Origin: Owenia fusiformis
Taxonomy: Eukaryota; Annelida; Polychaeta; Sabellida; Oweniidae
NCBI GenBank assembly: GCA_903813345.2
Contig: CAIIXF020000011.1
Location: forward strand, 17,407,754-17,471,753
Length of the DNA: 64,000 bases
Direction: 5' to 3'
The notes beneath the pieces were generated by a model, which was not told the origin of the DNA, did not search any database, and worked only from the letters and a program-made list of their open reading frames with translations. The position numbers and the translations under genes are program-made. The stretch's first letter is position 1. Every line of letters begins with the position of its first letter. This document shows, piece after piece, positions 12,650 through 25,700 of the stretch.

Positions 12650-13799
12650 CACATTATCGCCCAAAATTACCGTAATTGGAAAGAAAAACTAGACCCTAGG
12701 TTCGAACTTAATTCAATAACAATCTTGCGTCGTTTTGATATCAAGTTTGGTGGATGATGGTACGGTCTCGTGAGTCTAAAGGGGTTATTTTCAATAACCC
12801 AATTATCGCCCAAATTAAATGAATTTATATTCGTTGCGTGTTGTGTCTGTACCAGACAACGACAGTTTCAAATACTTCTGCAAATATTTCTTTATTAGCG
12901 GATTAAATTTTATCTTTAGCAATCATTCTATCCACAGTGATTTATTGATATGTTTTGGTCCGCGGAGGGATATATTTTGTAAGATATGCGTGTTATTACT
13001 CATTGACCGAATCATCCCACATTTGTCATTATTAGGGCGAAAATGTCATCAGTTGATGCCTATTTAAATATCTTCAATTAATTTCATATTGGGCGTCCTG
13101 ATTAAAGTTAGACGGTTGCCCAAAATAGTATGATTGAATGTCGAAGGTAAGATTTGTGGGGCTATTATTGCCCCCTCCGGAATGCCAAATCACCAAGATT
13201 ATGACACATGACCGATGAGATTAATTTTTTCAGAAGACATAAAATTGTGTAACTGGCATGGCCTGTCCACACTTGATGAAGTCAATTTTTGCCTTAGGTG
13301 CCATCTTTGAATAGTGGTGTCAAAACTTTCTTTTTGAGACTATTTTTGTTTTTCCGCCGATATTTAGAGGATATCTGCTAAACACGCAATCCTGTGTTAA
13401 AATTGAACATATGATCTTGAGGACTATGTATCTAACATCTAAATTCTTATGGAACGATTATTTATAGATAATTATATCTCTGATTATTTCAAAATAATTC
13501 CTGAACATGTTTGAAATTCAATATCTAATTTTTGGAATCCAGTTTTACTCATGTTATCATATTTTTTATTTGTTTTAATGTAATTCAAAATATCAGGTAA
13601 ATGTTTGGCTATTTCAGAGGAGTTTGCAAATTGATAATATGTCTCTATGACTATTTATGATTCTGTTGCACTAATGTTTTAGAGAGAACATATAACTATC
13701 ATCTTCCAATCTATCTTGTTTGGCTGCCAAACTCAACAGCATTCATCAACGCGGATGTATATTTTAATGAATAGTCGTGCTACGGTGGGCGATAATGTG
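12650..13799. mobile_element. Possible DNA-element relic with CACATTATCGCCCA ends
   Basis: CACATTATCGCCCA at 12650-12663 is mirrored by TGGGCGATAATGTG at 13786-13799. A third internal copy, ATTATCGCCCAAA, lies near 12802. Terminal inverted repeats 1,150 bp apart suggest a decayed DNA transposon or MITE. TA dinucleotides lie a few bases outside each end, but I could not fix a target duplication. No transposase fragment is readable. The 82-codon frame at 12819-13067 shows no recognisable domain. Confidence 0.4.
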
Positions 13800-15600
13800 T
13801 TGTAATCATTTTCCTAACTGTCAGTTATCATTTTAAGCGACAGTTCGTTGCCTTAGGGACCTACATTATTGATACCCGAGCAAGCGATGATCAATCCTAT
13901 CCCTTAGATCAGTTACATCTAGTATAAGAACGTCAAATTCAGTGTTATTAAGGCCTATATTTAGCACCGAGGGAGAAGTGAATTTGTCAAGACTTGGCTG
14001 AGTGATAGTGGATAGGGACGAATGCAAACTGTAATTATATCTCGCGGGGTGTTATTTTGAATTTCCTTAAAGATGTTCGATGGACGTTGTCATATTTTTT
14101 ATGGTAACATTAAAAATATATTTGTTATACATTTATGTCAACGAATTTTGAACTTAAGATATTCTTGAAGTCCATAAAGTCATGTTCAGTCTCCCCACAT
14201 TTTTACTTTTTTGTTTTTAAGAATTAATAACAAACATACTTTTAATTAGGCTTGATTCTGAACAAATCATATCATATTAAGTAGTTCTTTGCGTACATAA
14301 GCGTATTATACATGATTTCATATTATAAATAATTTGTGGCTCAAGTCTACGTGTAGTGATTATTTAATAATACGTTATGAATATAAAATTGTTTTAATGT
14401 ATTTTCAGATCTTCTGATTGATCCGGCAAATGTCAAGTCGACTTAAATTTACAAGACAGACCATTAACAAATACAATCGCAACATCATAATCCAATCAAC
14501 GTGTACGTGACCCACAGTCTACAAACTGTCTATAGTTTAACCACTGTTGTCCGATCGTTACATACTCCCCGTGTGGAAAGAAAGTTTGTCCTCGCAGAGT
14601 AGCTATAGATGATCTCGCACTAACACCAACTACTTAGTCAAGGATTCAGAAATCACAAACGTTAATTTTATACAAGAAAAGACCAGACATAATTTCGACT
14701 TGAAATATATACAGTATTTACAGCAGCAGTGGTTTTCTACAAAAATATATACCTAAAAAACATGGAAAATAACTACTATTGAATAACGACACGCAATGCT
14801 TTAGTGGGATGAAAAGGAAAATATGTTATTCAACAGCTATGCTATGCAAGCTGATACAAATCAAAATATGATGTATTTTTAATAGTAATTATATTTTCTT
14901 TGAATTAAAGAAACTCATTTGTATACTATGCGACAGGTTTTGTTGCTGGAGGAGCTGTTATTCCCAATCTCCCGAACAAATCCCATGAGATGCGAACTGA
15001 CAGAAAAATTAATGATAGAGATTTGTAGAGGAACACATGTTTTACCGCAAATAACTCGAGCTAGAAGCCTTGTTTGTTTCCATGGCAACCATTTTTGACT
15101 ATTCAACGCACTGATGGGCGAACATCGATTCAGTAATCGCTCCTAATCACAGTGATTTCTTTATCTGATGCTTTCCTTAAGTGTCTCTTTAGAAAGTACA
15201 GAACTTGAAGGGTATTTGAGTTTAATAAAATTTCTGCAATTGATATTCTTAATTGAACTTCTTTTTGGTCGTCTTACTACATAAAAGAGGGACTGCCTCT
15301 TTAAAATGTACACGTATGATTTCAGTTGGATCAAACCAAATCTACCGATGCTTTGTCAAATTATGTCTATTGTCCAGCATTTTTTTTATTCTTTTGTCGT
15401 TCAGTGTAGAGATCCCAAGATATGATGACGTTTATCTCGAGACAATCCTCATCCATTTATCTCTTAACCTCGTTAGATTACAATGGTTTCATTTATAGCC
15501 TAGATTATTATTTTATCCACCCCTATATGTCTTTATTAGCCGTGTCACATTGTTTGGTATGATTAGTATATTGGGCTGCCACCTCTGAGACTACCCACAT
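13800..15600. other. Intergenic, no gene; one X-box-like palindrome
   Basis: No coding region recognised. GTTTCCATGGCAAC at 15076-15089 matches the RFX X-box half-site arrangement. Whether it is used is unknown. Confidence 0.35.
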
Positions 15601-15604
15601 AAAT

Positions 15605-15661
15605 CACTCGACTGAGGGACGTTTGAGATCGGGAGATCGCAGGTTTAGGAATCGTCCCTGA
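15605..15661 (+). repeat. tRNA-like SINE remnant (decayed B box)
   Basis: GAGATCGGGAGATCGCAGG, followed by TTTAGGAATCGTCCC, resembles the tRNA-derived head of invertebrate SINEs, where the B box would read GGTTCGAATCC. The B box is mutated and no cloverleaf can be closed, so this is at best an old remnant. Confidence 0.3.
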
Positions 15662-16970
15662 AAGGATTACAGCGACGTCCATGCCATAACGGCATGCTTA
15701 TTCAATGTCAGTTCGATTAATTTAAGCGTTTCATTTTCTCTGTTTTTTATCAAATTTTGAGGCTTGTTTTCGTACTTTATTTAATCAATTTTATGTTCTG
15801 TATTGTATTTTATAGGAATAATGACCAGTATTTACCTTATTGTACAATATTGCAATAAAAAAGTTAATATATTATCTAGATATGCTCGTATTAGGTGCTA
15901 GATTAAATATTAAGTTAAAATCTTAGCGCATGTAACATCTGGTCAGGTGGTTGATATGGTAATCAAAGTTTCATTATATCTGTTACAAATTGCATTTTGT
16001 CATGGCACATGCTTCAATGACAAGGACAAACTTTGTGCTTTTAGTGTCAGTAGTTGAAAGTTATCCCGTAAACCATGAACGTCCATGCGTAAATATAGAG
16101 TATTGTGTGTCTTTCTGTCCATGGATGTGTATGGTCGAATTGGGTCACCTTAATAAGATGCAATCCAGGTGTAAAACAATTTATTGTTCTTCATGGATCA
16201 TTGTCTAGACATTGTTAGACCTATACATGTTGAGCTAAAATATAAGCCGAGTTTGGTCAAAATTGGGGAGTTTTTTTCAAACCCTGGTGTTACCAAGCAG
16301 GACAAAATTCCCCCGGAGACTATTTATTTTTATTTTAGCAACAATCTAAACACATTTGCATTGTTGCTAATTCGGCTTTTAAGCCATACACAGTTGTGGC
16401 AACGTACGTATCGACACAACAATTTTCTCTGGGGACAATCTTTTCTTTCAAAGTATGAAATTTTACTAATTTAGGTCAGTGTATTTTCAAATGGAATACG
16501 ATATGTGTTTACCCCAATCCCATCCCTACCACGTATATCACAAGACAAGTACAAGTACAAATGCATCGGAGCACACATGAGGCAGTTTATGACTGTTATT
16601 GGCATAAATTGGGTTGCAACCTTTGGCAAATATGTCGACTTATATTTTCTTTTAAAATGCCAAAAATGTTCAATAAAAAAAATACGAAATTGAAACTTAA
16701 ATATGTAATTGGATGCTTTACAAATTTTCTGAAATAAAAAGTAAATAAAAAATTGAAAATAACACTGTTGATAAGGACCATCGCCATTTTGATAAAGACA
16801 CTGTTCCATTGGCCTGGCATCTTGTTGACGCTACAAAAGCAATCGAGGACTCGGGTTTTGAGAACTATGGAACTCTATGTGAACTCTTCTGACCTCAAAT
16901 AGCAAAGTTATTTGTCTCGATATGCACTATATTTCGGGCGTTACTTTTACCATGTCGTTCAATAAATACA
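15662..16970. other. Intergenic, nothing recognised
   Basis: Overlapping short open frames on both strands (15990-16474 +, 16471-16820 -) contradict each other and contain no recognisable domain. Confidence 0.35.
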
Positions 16971-17115
16971 GGCCCGTAGCCAGGATTTACCAAGGGGGGG
17001 GTTCACTTTTTGAAAAATTCCAGGAGGGGGTTCACTTGTGACACTTTTGGTCCAAAAATGGCCAAAATCACTTAAACAGTGCTCAGAATGGTGAAAAAGT
17101 GCATGCAAAAATGCT
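16971..17115 (+). repeat. Dispersed GGCCCGTAGCCAGG / G-run repeat, copy 1
   Basis: It begins GGCCCGTAGCCAGGATTTAC, then a run of G, GTTCACTTTTTG, and the block ending AGTGCTCAGAATGGTGAAAA. The same order of blocks recurs at 35671-35841, 63182-63350 and 63351-63534, and inverted at 54608-54778. The similarity may extend to about 17275 (GGGGGAACTTTTGCATGAACCC), with extra sequence between. Open frames here are shadows of the repeat. Confidence 0.8.
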
Positions 17116-17279
17116 CTCATTTTCTAATTTTTCATTGTTTCTCGTCAAGACTTAAACAGAATATGCAAAATATATCTGCGCATTCAAAATCAAAACATGG
17201 GTCTCCTAAAATGTATGGTTGTTCTGGTAACTTGTGTTCACAAATGGGGGAACTTTTGCATGAACCCATTGAACAACCT

Positions 17280-20200
17280 GATATGAAGGTTACATTATGA
17301 ATATCTATTAAGAATCGTGGATACATGGGCTGAGAATACAGGTTTGCAATAACACTCTGATCTTTTACAATTTAGAACCAACCATGTGAAGAAATCAAGG
17401 TTGAGGATAAAATGAATTGTATCTTTTGGCCCAACGATGCCTTGGACATTCATATACTATTTTATAATAGACGTCTTTGATTGTTCAAAGTCGGAATGGG
17501 CGCGTCAAATTCGTCTCTGACCGAACTGGTCACTGGGTGAGATACTAGAATTGACATGTTTGAATCCATATTAGACGTTTATACAACGACAGCTACACAT
17601 TTACTAATGCAAAGTATGTCTCATGTAAAGCAAGTCTCAAATATGTTAGAAACGGGCCCTTAAAAATAAATGATGAATATTTCCGCCAGTGTTCTCATTT
17701 GAAATGTCAAAAAAATAATGATAACCGTGTATACTTGTACTGGTAAATGTTGGCTGTTGAAAAAATTGTTTTGAATATTTTACTGCTTTATTATCATCAT
17801 AATCTGGAAAATTTACATATTGATAAAATATGCTGGTTTTGTAGCAGTTCTTCTTCTATGTTTGCCGTTTTTCAGTGAAGCATTTTGTACTTTTCTCCTA
17901 ATTTAGACTGTTAGTCACATTTGAATTCAGTAAATTACGATTGTATCAATTACAACACTATTTGTACCCTCCCCCTTTAGGATGCATGCCTTTTATACTG
18001 CCAGAAAAATTTGACCGGGGTGCTAAAATGAGGAGGATACTTGATGCAAGAGGGAACTAATATACGAACTAGTTCATAGATTATGAAAAGATCAGAATTA
18101 TACATTATTATGATAGTAATGAATTCAAATAGGACTTCTTTCTTCTTCCCTTCTCTGTTTAATCGTTTCCAATCTTCAAAATGTTGATCATGTGAAGGGA
18201 AAAATCGAGTGCTTCACCTTTTCTCACAAAGTCATAACAACCCTCATATTGAAGACCACACTGAAATTCAAAGGACTTAGAATTGTATTTCTTTGAGGTT
18301 TTGTAAAGCCATGTTTTGACGATGGTCAATTAATGGTCTAGAAATGTCATTCTTGTAAAGATGTCTTTAACTAGATTCCTGATATTCCATCGCTTGGTCA
18401 TTTAGCAGCCTATAATTATTCATTATAAAATAGCAATAAAATGGAGATGAAATTAAAAGTTTGATGGGTGTTGGGTCTGGAAGGAAACAGTGTTTGTACT
18501 CGTATCTTGAACCTCGGTTGGAACAATTTATTTTATAGGTCAGGGTGATTTGATTTTTAGCAAATGAGACGTTGAAAAAGTTCACCGTCCTTAGCGTAAA
18601 TAAACTAAATTATGCTTGACGATGGGAAGGGAAAATGGAAAATTGTCTCTTTAGAAAGTCCCATTCGTCATTTGCAGACAAATGGTGTATCGCCTTCAGA
18701 ATTCAACGATCTGGAAAACTATCTACTTTCCGTAGGTAGCCACTAATTGTTTAGTGGAAATTATTAAAACCTCGAAGACGATTATTTCAACAACGGCTGT
18801 TTTAACCTCTTGGCTCACGGTCTTAGTTTTAAACCAGATCGTGTTACTCGGATCGTTTATTTTGAAAAATACAATTTAACGTCAATGTAAAGTTTGTCCA
18901 TGTCGAAATTCACTGCACTGGTGTACACTCTGATAAAATAATAAAAATAAAATAATAAAAATAGGACAATTTATTTTAGTTCGACGCCAGCAATTCTGAA
19001 TGTGTTTCTTGCAAGTGTAACGACAGTATATCATTATTTATCAACGATATATCACTTTTTATCAATCGAATATAATTTATTGCCACTAAGCAGATTAGGG
19101 TACTTTTAATTCACTTTTTAAACTATGAATGCTGGCAAGAACTTCTCAACAATGGATCTATGCATGCATCGCTAGCAGAATGAATAGGGTTCCGGTATAA
19201 GACATAAAATCCTTCTATTAATTATGAACTTTAATCTACCAGCAATAAATATATGTAATAAAAAACCAATGCTCTTTATCGCTTAATTACAACATTTTTT
19301 CATAATTTCTTTTTCACATTTAATTGATTCTGCTTGTATTGTCAAGTCGCCGTAATTTTCTTTTATTATTAATCACCAAGTAAAGTCGACGTTTAAAGCG
19401 TTTTCTCGTTGTGAACTTTATTAACATCAGTCCGTTCATTAACAACAGTAATTCTTGGTTGAATAATTATGCGTATCATGCACATTTTGCAACGTAATAA
19501 AGCAAGAAACTAAACAGAAATTGCATTTTCAGGTGAGGCCAGTCAGTTGTATCGACATTAGCGTTAATTACTAGATTTACCTGTAAATATATACCTCTAT
19601 AAAAGCATTCGTTCAACTTCGCTTCTTAAAAGAGAGCTTCGTCTTCAGTTTACAACTAGACTGTGCGCAGGGTATTAAATAGTGATAGTAAATTTTGATA
19701 TAAAAGGCATATTTTTAAAAAATTGTTATGTAAGACCTTTATATATTAACACACTTACAAAATATATATAAATTATTAGAGCTCGGAACATTTTTGTCGA
19801 TGCACATTAAACGTAATCTGTATCATAATTAAACTACTTATAAAAAATATGTTGAATTAAGTTACCACTAAATCATGTACATCTGATCAAGCCTTGTAAA
19901 AATTGCCATACCGTAGCATTAACACACAGATGTTACAAACAAGTATATTACTACAATGTTTAGATACAAGTTTAGATAGGCAGCTCATATCGCTCATAGT
20001 GAAGTTATAGAACACTAATTACCAGCCGATTGTATAATTTTCCCATAATATATGCATATATTTTATCACTGAGATCGCATACTCACTGAATGTATAGTGC
20101 TACAATTACAACATCCTTCTTCAAAGGACTTCATTTATGCTCAAATTCATATACTTGTAAAATACCCTTGCAGCAAGGATGCAATTACAAAGTTATGTTT

Positions 20201-22540
20201 CTTTTAATACGCAATGAAATAGACTATGTCATATACAACGAACCTACGCGTTTCAAAGAAACTATTTTGATCAATGAATTAACATATGATAGATGAACTT
20301 ATAATCATTGACGTATTAAAAATGAAATATCAGGCCATTATTCTCAGATTTTTATGTTTTTCCCCGTGTTTTGAGAGTTTTTTGAATTCATTTTAATAGT
20401 TTTCCGTCAATTACGTGTGTTGATGAATTGATCTCAGGCCATTGATCAGATCGCATGTACTCCTTGACCCCTGCTAAACAATAGCGAAATCGCCTTAATT
20501 AATTTAACCGCTCAATTAGTCAGAATTCTTTTGAAGTCAATGTGGTCGTAGAACTTAAGAAGTTTTTCATACAAGCATCACGGATAAAATAAATAATTTA
20601 TCATTTATAAAATGTAATGGATGGACAAAAATAAATGAATCAAATCGTAAATGGTAAACAAAAATAAATGATTCAAATGAAGTGGTGTAATACCAGGATT
20701 TTCCATTCTAATCTAATTCCTTTGTCAGGATGAAAAAAAAACAATTGCCAAGTCTGTTTGGTCATTTATACTGCAATTTGCACAATAAACCTTTTAATAG
20801 TAATGTTAATTCAATCTCCTTAACAACAATATTTGGGCTTTGGAATATTATCATTAAAACGGGAGATGACGATTACCAAAAAATGTATGCTAGTATGTTG
20901 ACAGTTTTGCAAACAAACTCAGGGCAAATAATTAAACTAGTTATATAAATGTGTATAACAATATGAAAATGTATGCAAAAGTCATAAACTATTTTGCACT
21001 TAGTACATGTATGTATCAGACAGTTTTAATTAAAACGTACTTTATTATAGAACATGTTCTATACATGCATAAAGATAATAAATGCAATTTAAATGAAGTG
21101 AGCACACTATTGAAATAAACATTTTCAAATTTTCTGGTTGATGCACAGTAAAAACAGATAAATAATTCACTTCATTTGTAAAGATGACTTTTTAACGAGA
21201 ATCATGAATGTTTTTAAATCGTTAACTGGTGAATATATATCTAGGTGTATTGTTTGATGTTTCAAACTATTAGAAAAACCAGCTCTTCAAAGTCAAAAGA
21301 TTATATTGAAATTACATTGAATAACCTACAAAAATATTAAATTGGAAAAAAGATTTGTATTTTATGGAGCTTGCACCATACTCACACTGAGGATGGATTT
21401 TTTTAAAAAAGAGGAAGTGTTATAGCTCCAAATATGTCCGGAGAATCTATCACGTGATGTAACATCAAGACCCCTTGTAGACAATACAAACCCTTAAAAA
21501 ATACATCAATTTTATCATTTTCGCGATACCAGACACCTGTATTTGTATGTTTAGGTATATTCAATACAAATGGAATATACTAATTAATGTTTTCCTGGTA
21601 TAATTAAAAGTATTTTCGCCAGCATAAACTAATACACACGGCAGGTACTGTAATCCTGATAAACCTCTCTACAGGAGTAAAGCGACAAACAACTCCATGG
21701 CAACACCTGCCGCTGGACATGACCCATGACACTGCGTTTAGAAATTAAAGACACGATTCAATAAAACTGAAAAAAAGAAATCTAAAACGATCAAAAATAA
21801 AGACATATAAAATATATGAAATGATTGTGATGGTATTAGGTTCGGGTTAATTGATATAAAGATAAAGCGATAAGCCTTCAGCTGCTTACTCATTAGATAT
21901 CTCTCGTAGTTGGTATAAATCAACGAAAACAAGATTTTATTGTTTGTAACGTGATATCTCATATGTTCCACTCCATTGAATCATATAAACCTGACTATCT
22001 TCAATTATTAGAGGTGGGCTCTACCCATAATTCATAGCAGTTCCAGGTATTGAATTTGACCAATCGTGTTTCGAGGAATAGTAGCCCACATAAAAAGATT
22101 GATGATAAATCCCGTGACGTGTATAATCTATATACACAAAATGAAATGATGTCAGCTAGTTCCGTGTACACCTACTTATTTCAATTAATCCACAAAGGGT
22201 TTGTTATAACAAGGGATACCATCAAACAAAGAGATATAGACAAGCAAACAAAAACCAACCAACAAATTAACCAAAATACCGAACGAACAAAAATAGCATA
22301 GACAATGCCGAACACTAACCTACACAAACCAAATCCTCGTTCACAATTACAATGCATCCGTTTGCGATTTTTAGAAAGAAGGATTGATTTGGTTTTTAAA
22401 GGCTAAGTGGTCTTAGTTCAGCATGACTGAACACGTGACACCATTCATCTCACAATTAAATGCAATGAGATTACACGGGTCGTTGATGGCTTATCTATAT
22501 GAACACTAATCACTTTCTAGAAGCAGCGATCTCACTTTTA
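17280..22540. other. Gene-poor AT-rich stretch; possible TATA at 19600
   Basis: No coding region recognised in more than 5 kb. A TATAAAAG at 19600-19607 lies in a mixed-composition patch (about 19500-19680). It could be a core promoter, but no exon was recognised downstream. Low-complexity AATAAAAATAAAATAATAAA occurs near 18940. Confidence 0.35.
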
Positions 22541-22551
22541 TCAATCCAGGT

Positions 22552-22775
22552 GTGATGCATGGTTTTTCCATAGAACAAGACTTTCTGATGCATGGTCGAG
22601 AGTGATACGTATAATTAAAGTAGTATAAATATTGTATCTAACTTGCGCATGGTATGATTTTTTTTATTTATAATGTGATGCATGGTTTTCCAGAGAACAA
22701 AGTTTCTGATGCATGGCCGCGAGTGATGAGTATAAGCCTAAAGTACATTGTACCTAACTTTCGCATGGTATGATT
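22552..22775 (+). repeat. Two-copy direct tandem duplication
   Basis: The order GTGATGCATGGTTTTCC, AGAACAA, TTTCTGATGCATGG, GAGTGAT, then CGCATGGTATGAT occurs twice, starting near 22552 and again near 22674. The unit is about 122 bp, with modest divergence. No coding potential is apparent. Confidence 0.75.
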
Positions 22776-25700
22776 ATACTTTTTTTAAAGATTACCCAAG
22801 GATGTATATCCTTCGATGTCAATTGGAAATATATTGAAATAAAACATATCTAGCTTTGACAAGTACCGATAGTCTCAAGAAGCAGAATTCTCAGTCTGGT
22901 GTCCCGGGGGTGAACTGAACTGGATGGCCGATCTCTCTGACCACAACCTGGTTCTTGATGCACACCATATTGACTCAGCCCGTATGTTTTATTTTCACGT
23001 CATGCTCGTTGATCACGACGTCTCTTTATGACACAACTCTTTGTTGACCGGGTTTCAGCTTGCGAAAACATCCTAAAAGGATATGCATGTTTTGACATCC
23101 TATTACAGTATTGTTTTTAATCTAGCGTTTGTCGCTAAGACAACTGCAGTGACATCACTATGACGGGAGCTGCCAACCGTGACCACAATCTTAATGGGTG
23201 TACACCGACATATGAAAGATAAAAATATGTTTCGAAGAAATCGCATTCAAAGTAAAGTGACTGTAATAACTGAATGCGCATATTTCTAAGTGCTGCTCAT
23301 CAGTTTAGATTTTAACGTGTTTCCTGTTTTGTGAGTTTGAAAATAGACATATTCGTTGTCATGGTAAAGTGACGCTCGTAGATTAGGCCATGTTAAGGAG
23401 TAAACAAAGTGTCAGTTTTTGCGTATATTTCAACTCGCTGAAATCAGCTGTATCAACAGACAACTATGTGGTCGTACATTCTGTCTGTTCACACAATCAC
23501 CGAACGCATCATTCCAATTACTAAATTGATACGCTAGCATCGCTTGGAAACTCAGAAACGTTTATAACTATCAACACTAACTGACATTTTTGTTTGTATT
23601 TTGGTTAGGCACGGTCGAGAAATGCTACATAAGTTTCGAACGCGCTGGTGCATATCACAATGTATTTATCACATACTCCTAATGAGCTACTATGTTGACT
23701 CAATATCTTTTGTAAACAATTATACATTTTACAATAGATATTGCTCATAATGAATTGATGATAACAGTCATTGTGCAAACAATCTCCCGTCCCGTTAATC
23801 TACTGTTGAACAACTGGAGTTTGGTGTTGGTTAAAAATATGCTTTTTAAAATCAGTAACGTTTCATCCATGTAAACATGTCAACGACTGCATCACACCCC
23901 ATTCTCTTAAACGTCGTAACACCGGAAGTTTACGACGTTATACCCAGTATTTTCGGCGGGAGATTGTGCATAAGATATAGATGGTTACAAGAATGTGTGA
24001 TCTATTATGTATAATAATCATCTAAAAGCTAATAATCATAACTATATTTTAAACTTTTATTTGAATTTCCTTAGAAATCTCTTAGTCTAATTTATCACCA
24101 ATAAATATACAATGATCTGAAAAAAACTTGATGGACAGAGCAAACATCATAAACAATATATAGTTTTTTGCAAAGATCCTAAAACTCGGTCATTTGTCTA
24201 TAAATTACTAATTAAACTGGTAATTAGGTAATTAAAACACAATAAGTACCGCTGATGGTGATCCCACTATTGTCTTGATTGATAGAATCCTCTGCTTTGT
24301 TTTGTCAACAATTAATCAACGACAAATAAATAACACGAGAGATTAAATGGCGTTTACTAACGTGCCAGTCAACTCGTTAATCTATGGGTTCTTGTTTTAT
24401 GTTGTCTAGTAGAATATTACGTTCAAGATCACAACAATGTCCCTTTCGCTATGATCTGGGAAACAGTTTTTCGAGTTTATCGAAAAAAGAACTCTACGTT
24501 TCTTGATATAAACAAGCAAAAAGACCAACACCATGGCCAACCCCAAGTGTAGGGTGAAACCATTGACCGTATCATAATTCTGTATTTTGTGTTATTTTCC
24601 TGTACCCTTCTATAACGCCCTGAGCGATTGGAGGGATTTACATTATGAACTAATATGAAGAAATAAGTAAAAAAAAATTCTCTAGATACCAAGGTTAAAT
24701 TTTGACACATCTGCATTTCTTACAAAATTTGCCTCCATTCTTACCTATTTAAATGTTTTAATGTTCTGATGCTATGAGATGGATTGATACAATTAGAGAG
24801 GCGAATATTACACTTGCTTATTTGGATGGGATTTTCAAAATTTCCAGATTTATTACAGGTCTCAGTTGAAATTAAGACATGACATATTGAACAAGGGTTA
24901 ATGAAATAGTAATTTATCATATAGAAGGTCAATCTAATGATGGGGTCAAACGTAAAAAAACTATTAAAGCGGGTGAAAGTGTACGTCCTTGATTGATACC
25001 AGGCTCTATGTGCCATCCAAAAGCGTGCATTTAAATCTGGAAATATCCGCTGCGATATAAAAAATAAATACAAAATCAATTTCGACTTTTTAATTTAGTT
25101 CGATGTAGCTAGGTATAGAGGACATCAAAGGTACATTGAAAACTGTCAAAGATGTCAAAGTATTTTTGAAGTCTCTTTTGTTGTAGGGAAACCGGCTAGA
25201 AATCAGGGGCGGAATATATTAATCTCGACTTACGCGAGGGTATTACACCCGCACACCTTTTCTCAACAAATCTGCCTTCTCTCACAAAATTCTCCAAACA
25301 TTTTTATTTATTTTTGTGTGGCTTTTGTACAATTTTAATTTTAAGAAAAATATTGAATTTGGCCTAATGGGTCTTAGGTGAGAGCCCCAAAGTTTTGAAA
25401 AATAAAAAACAGCATGATCAAAGAAAGAGCTCTCGAATATATCTCTATCGAGGTATTTTGTCTCGAGAGTTCACCCTGAACCTACAAACTCGATGAATGG
25501 TACAAAATTTGAGAAATGATCCAAAATGTTTACTTGTTATTTCACAAAACATTGGATACTAGCGCTAGCACTTTCTAAAACCTCATATTCCCTGTGTTTA
25601 TCACGTTGATTAAAGGAGCATTTGCTGTTTGTTCAATTTTTATTTTTTTCCTATTTTTGTCAACATGTTCATATAGCATTAATCAATATTTAAAAGGGTA

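Noticed and set aside
16471-16820. Minus-strand gene at 16.5-16.8 kb
   Set aside because: Two overlapping frames, composition typical of AT-rich noise, and no domain.
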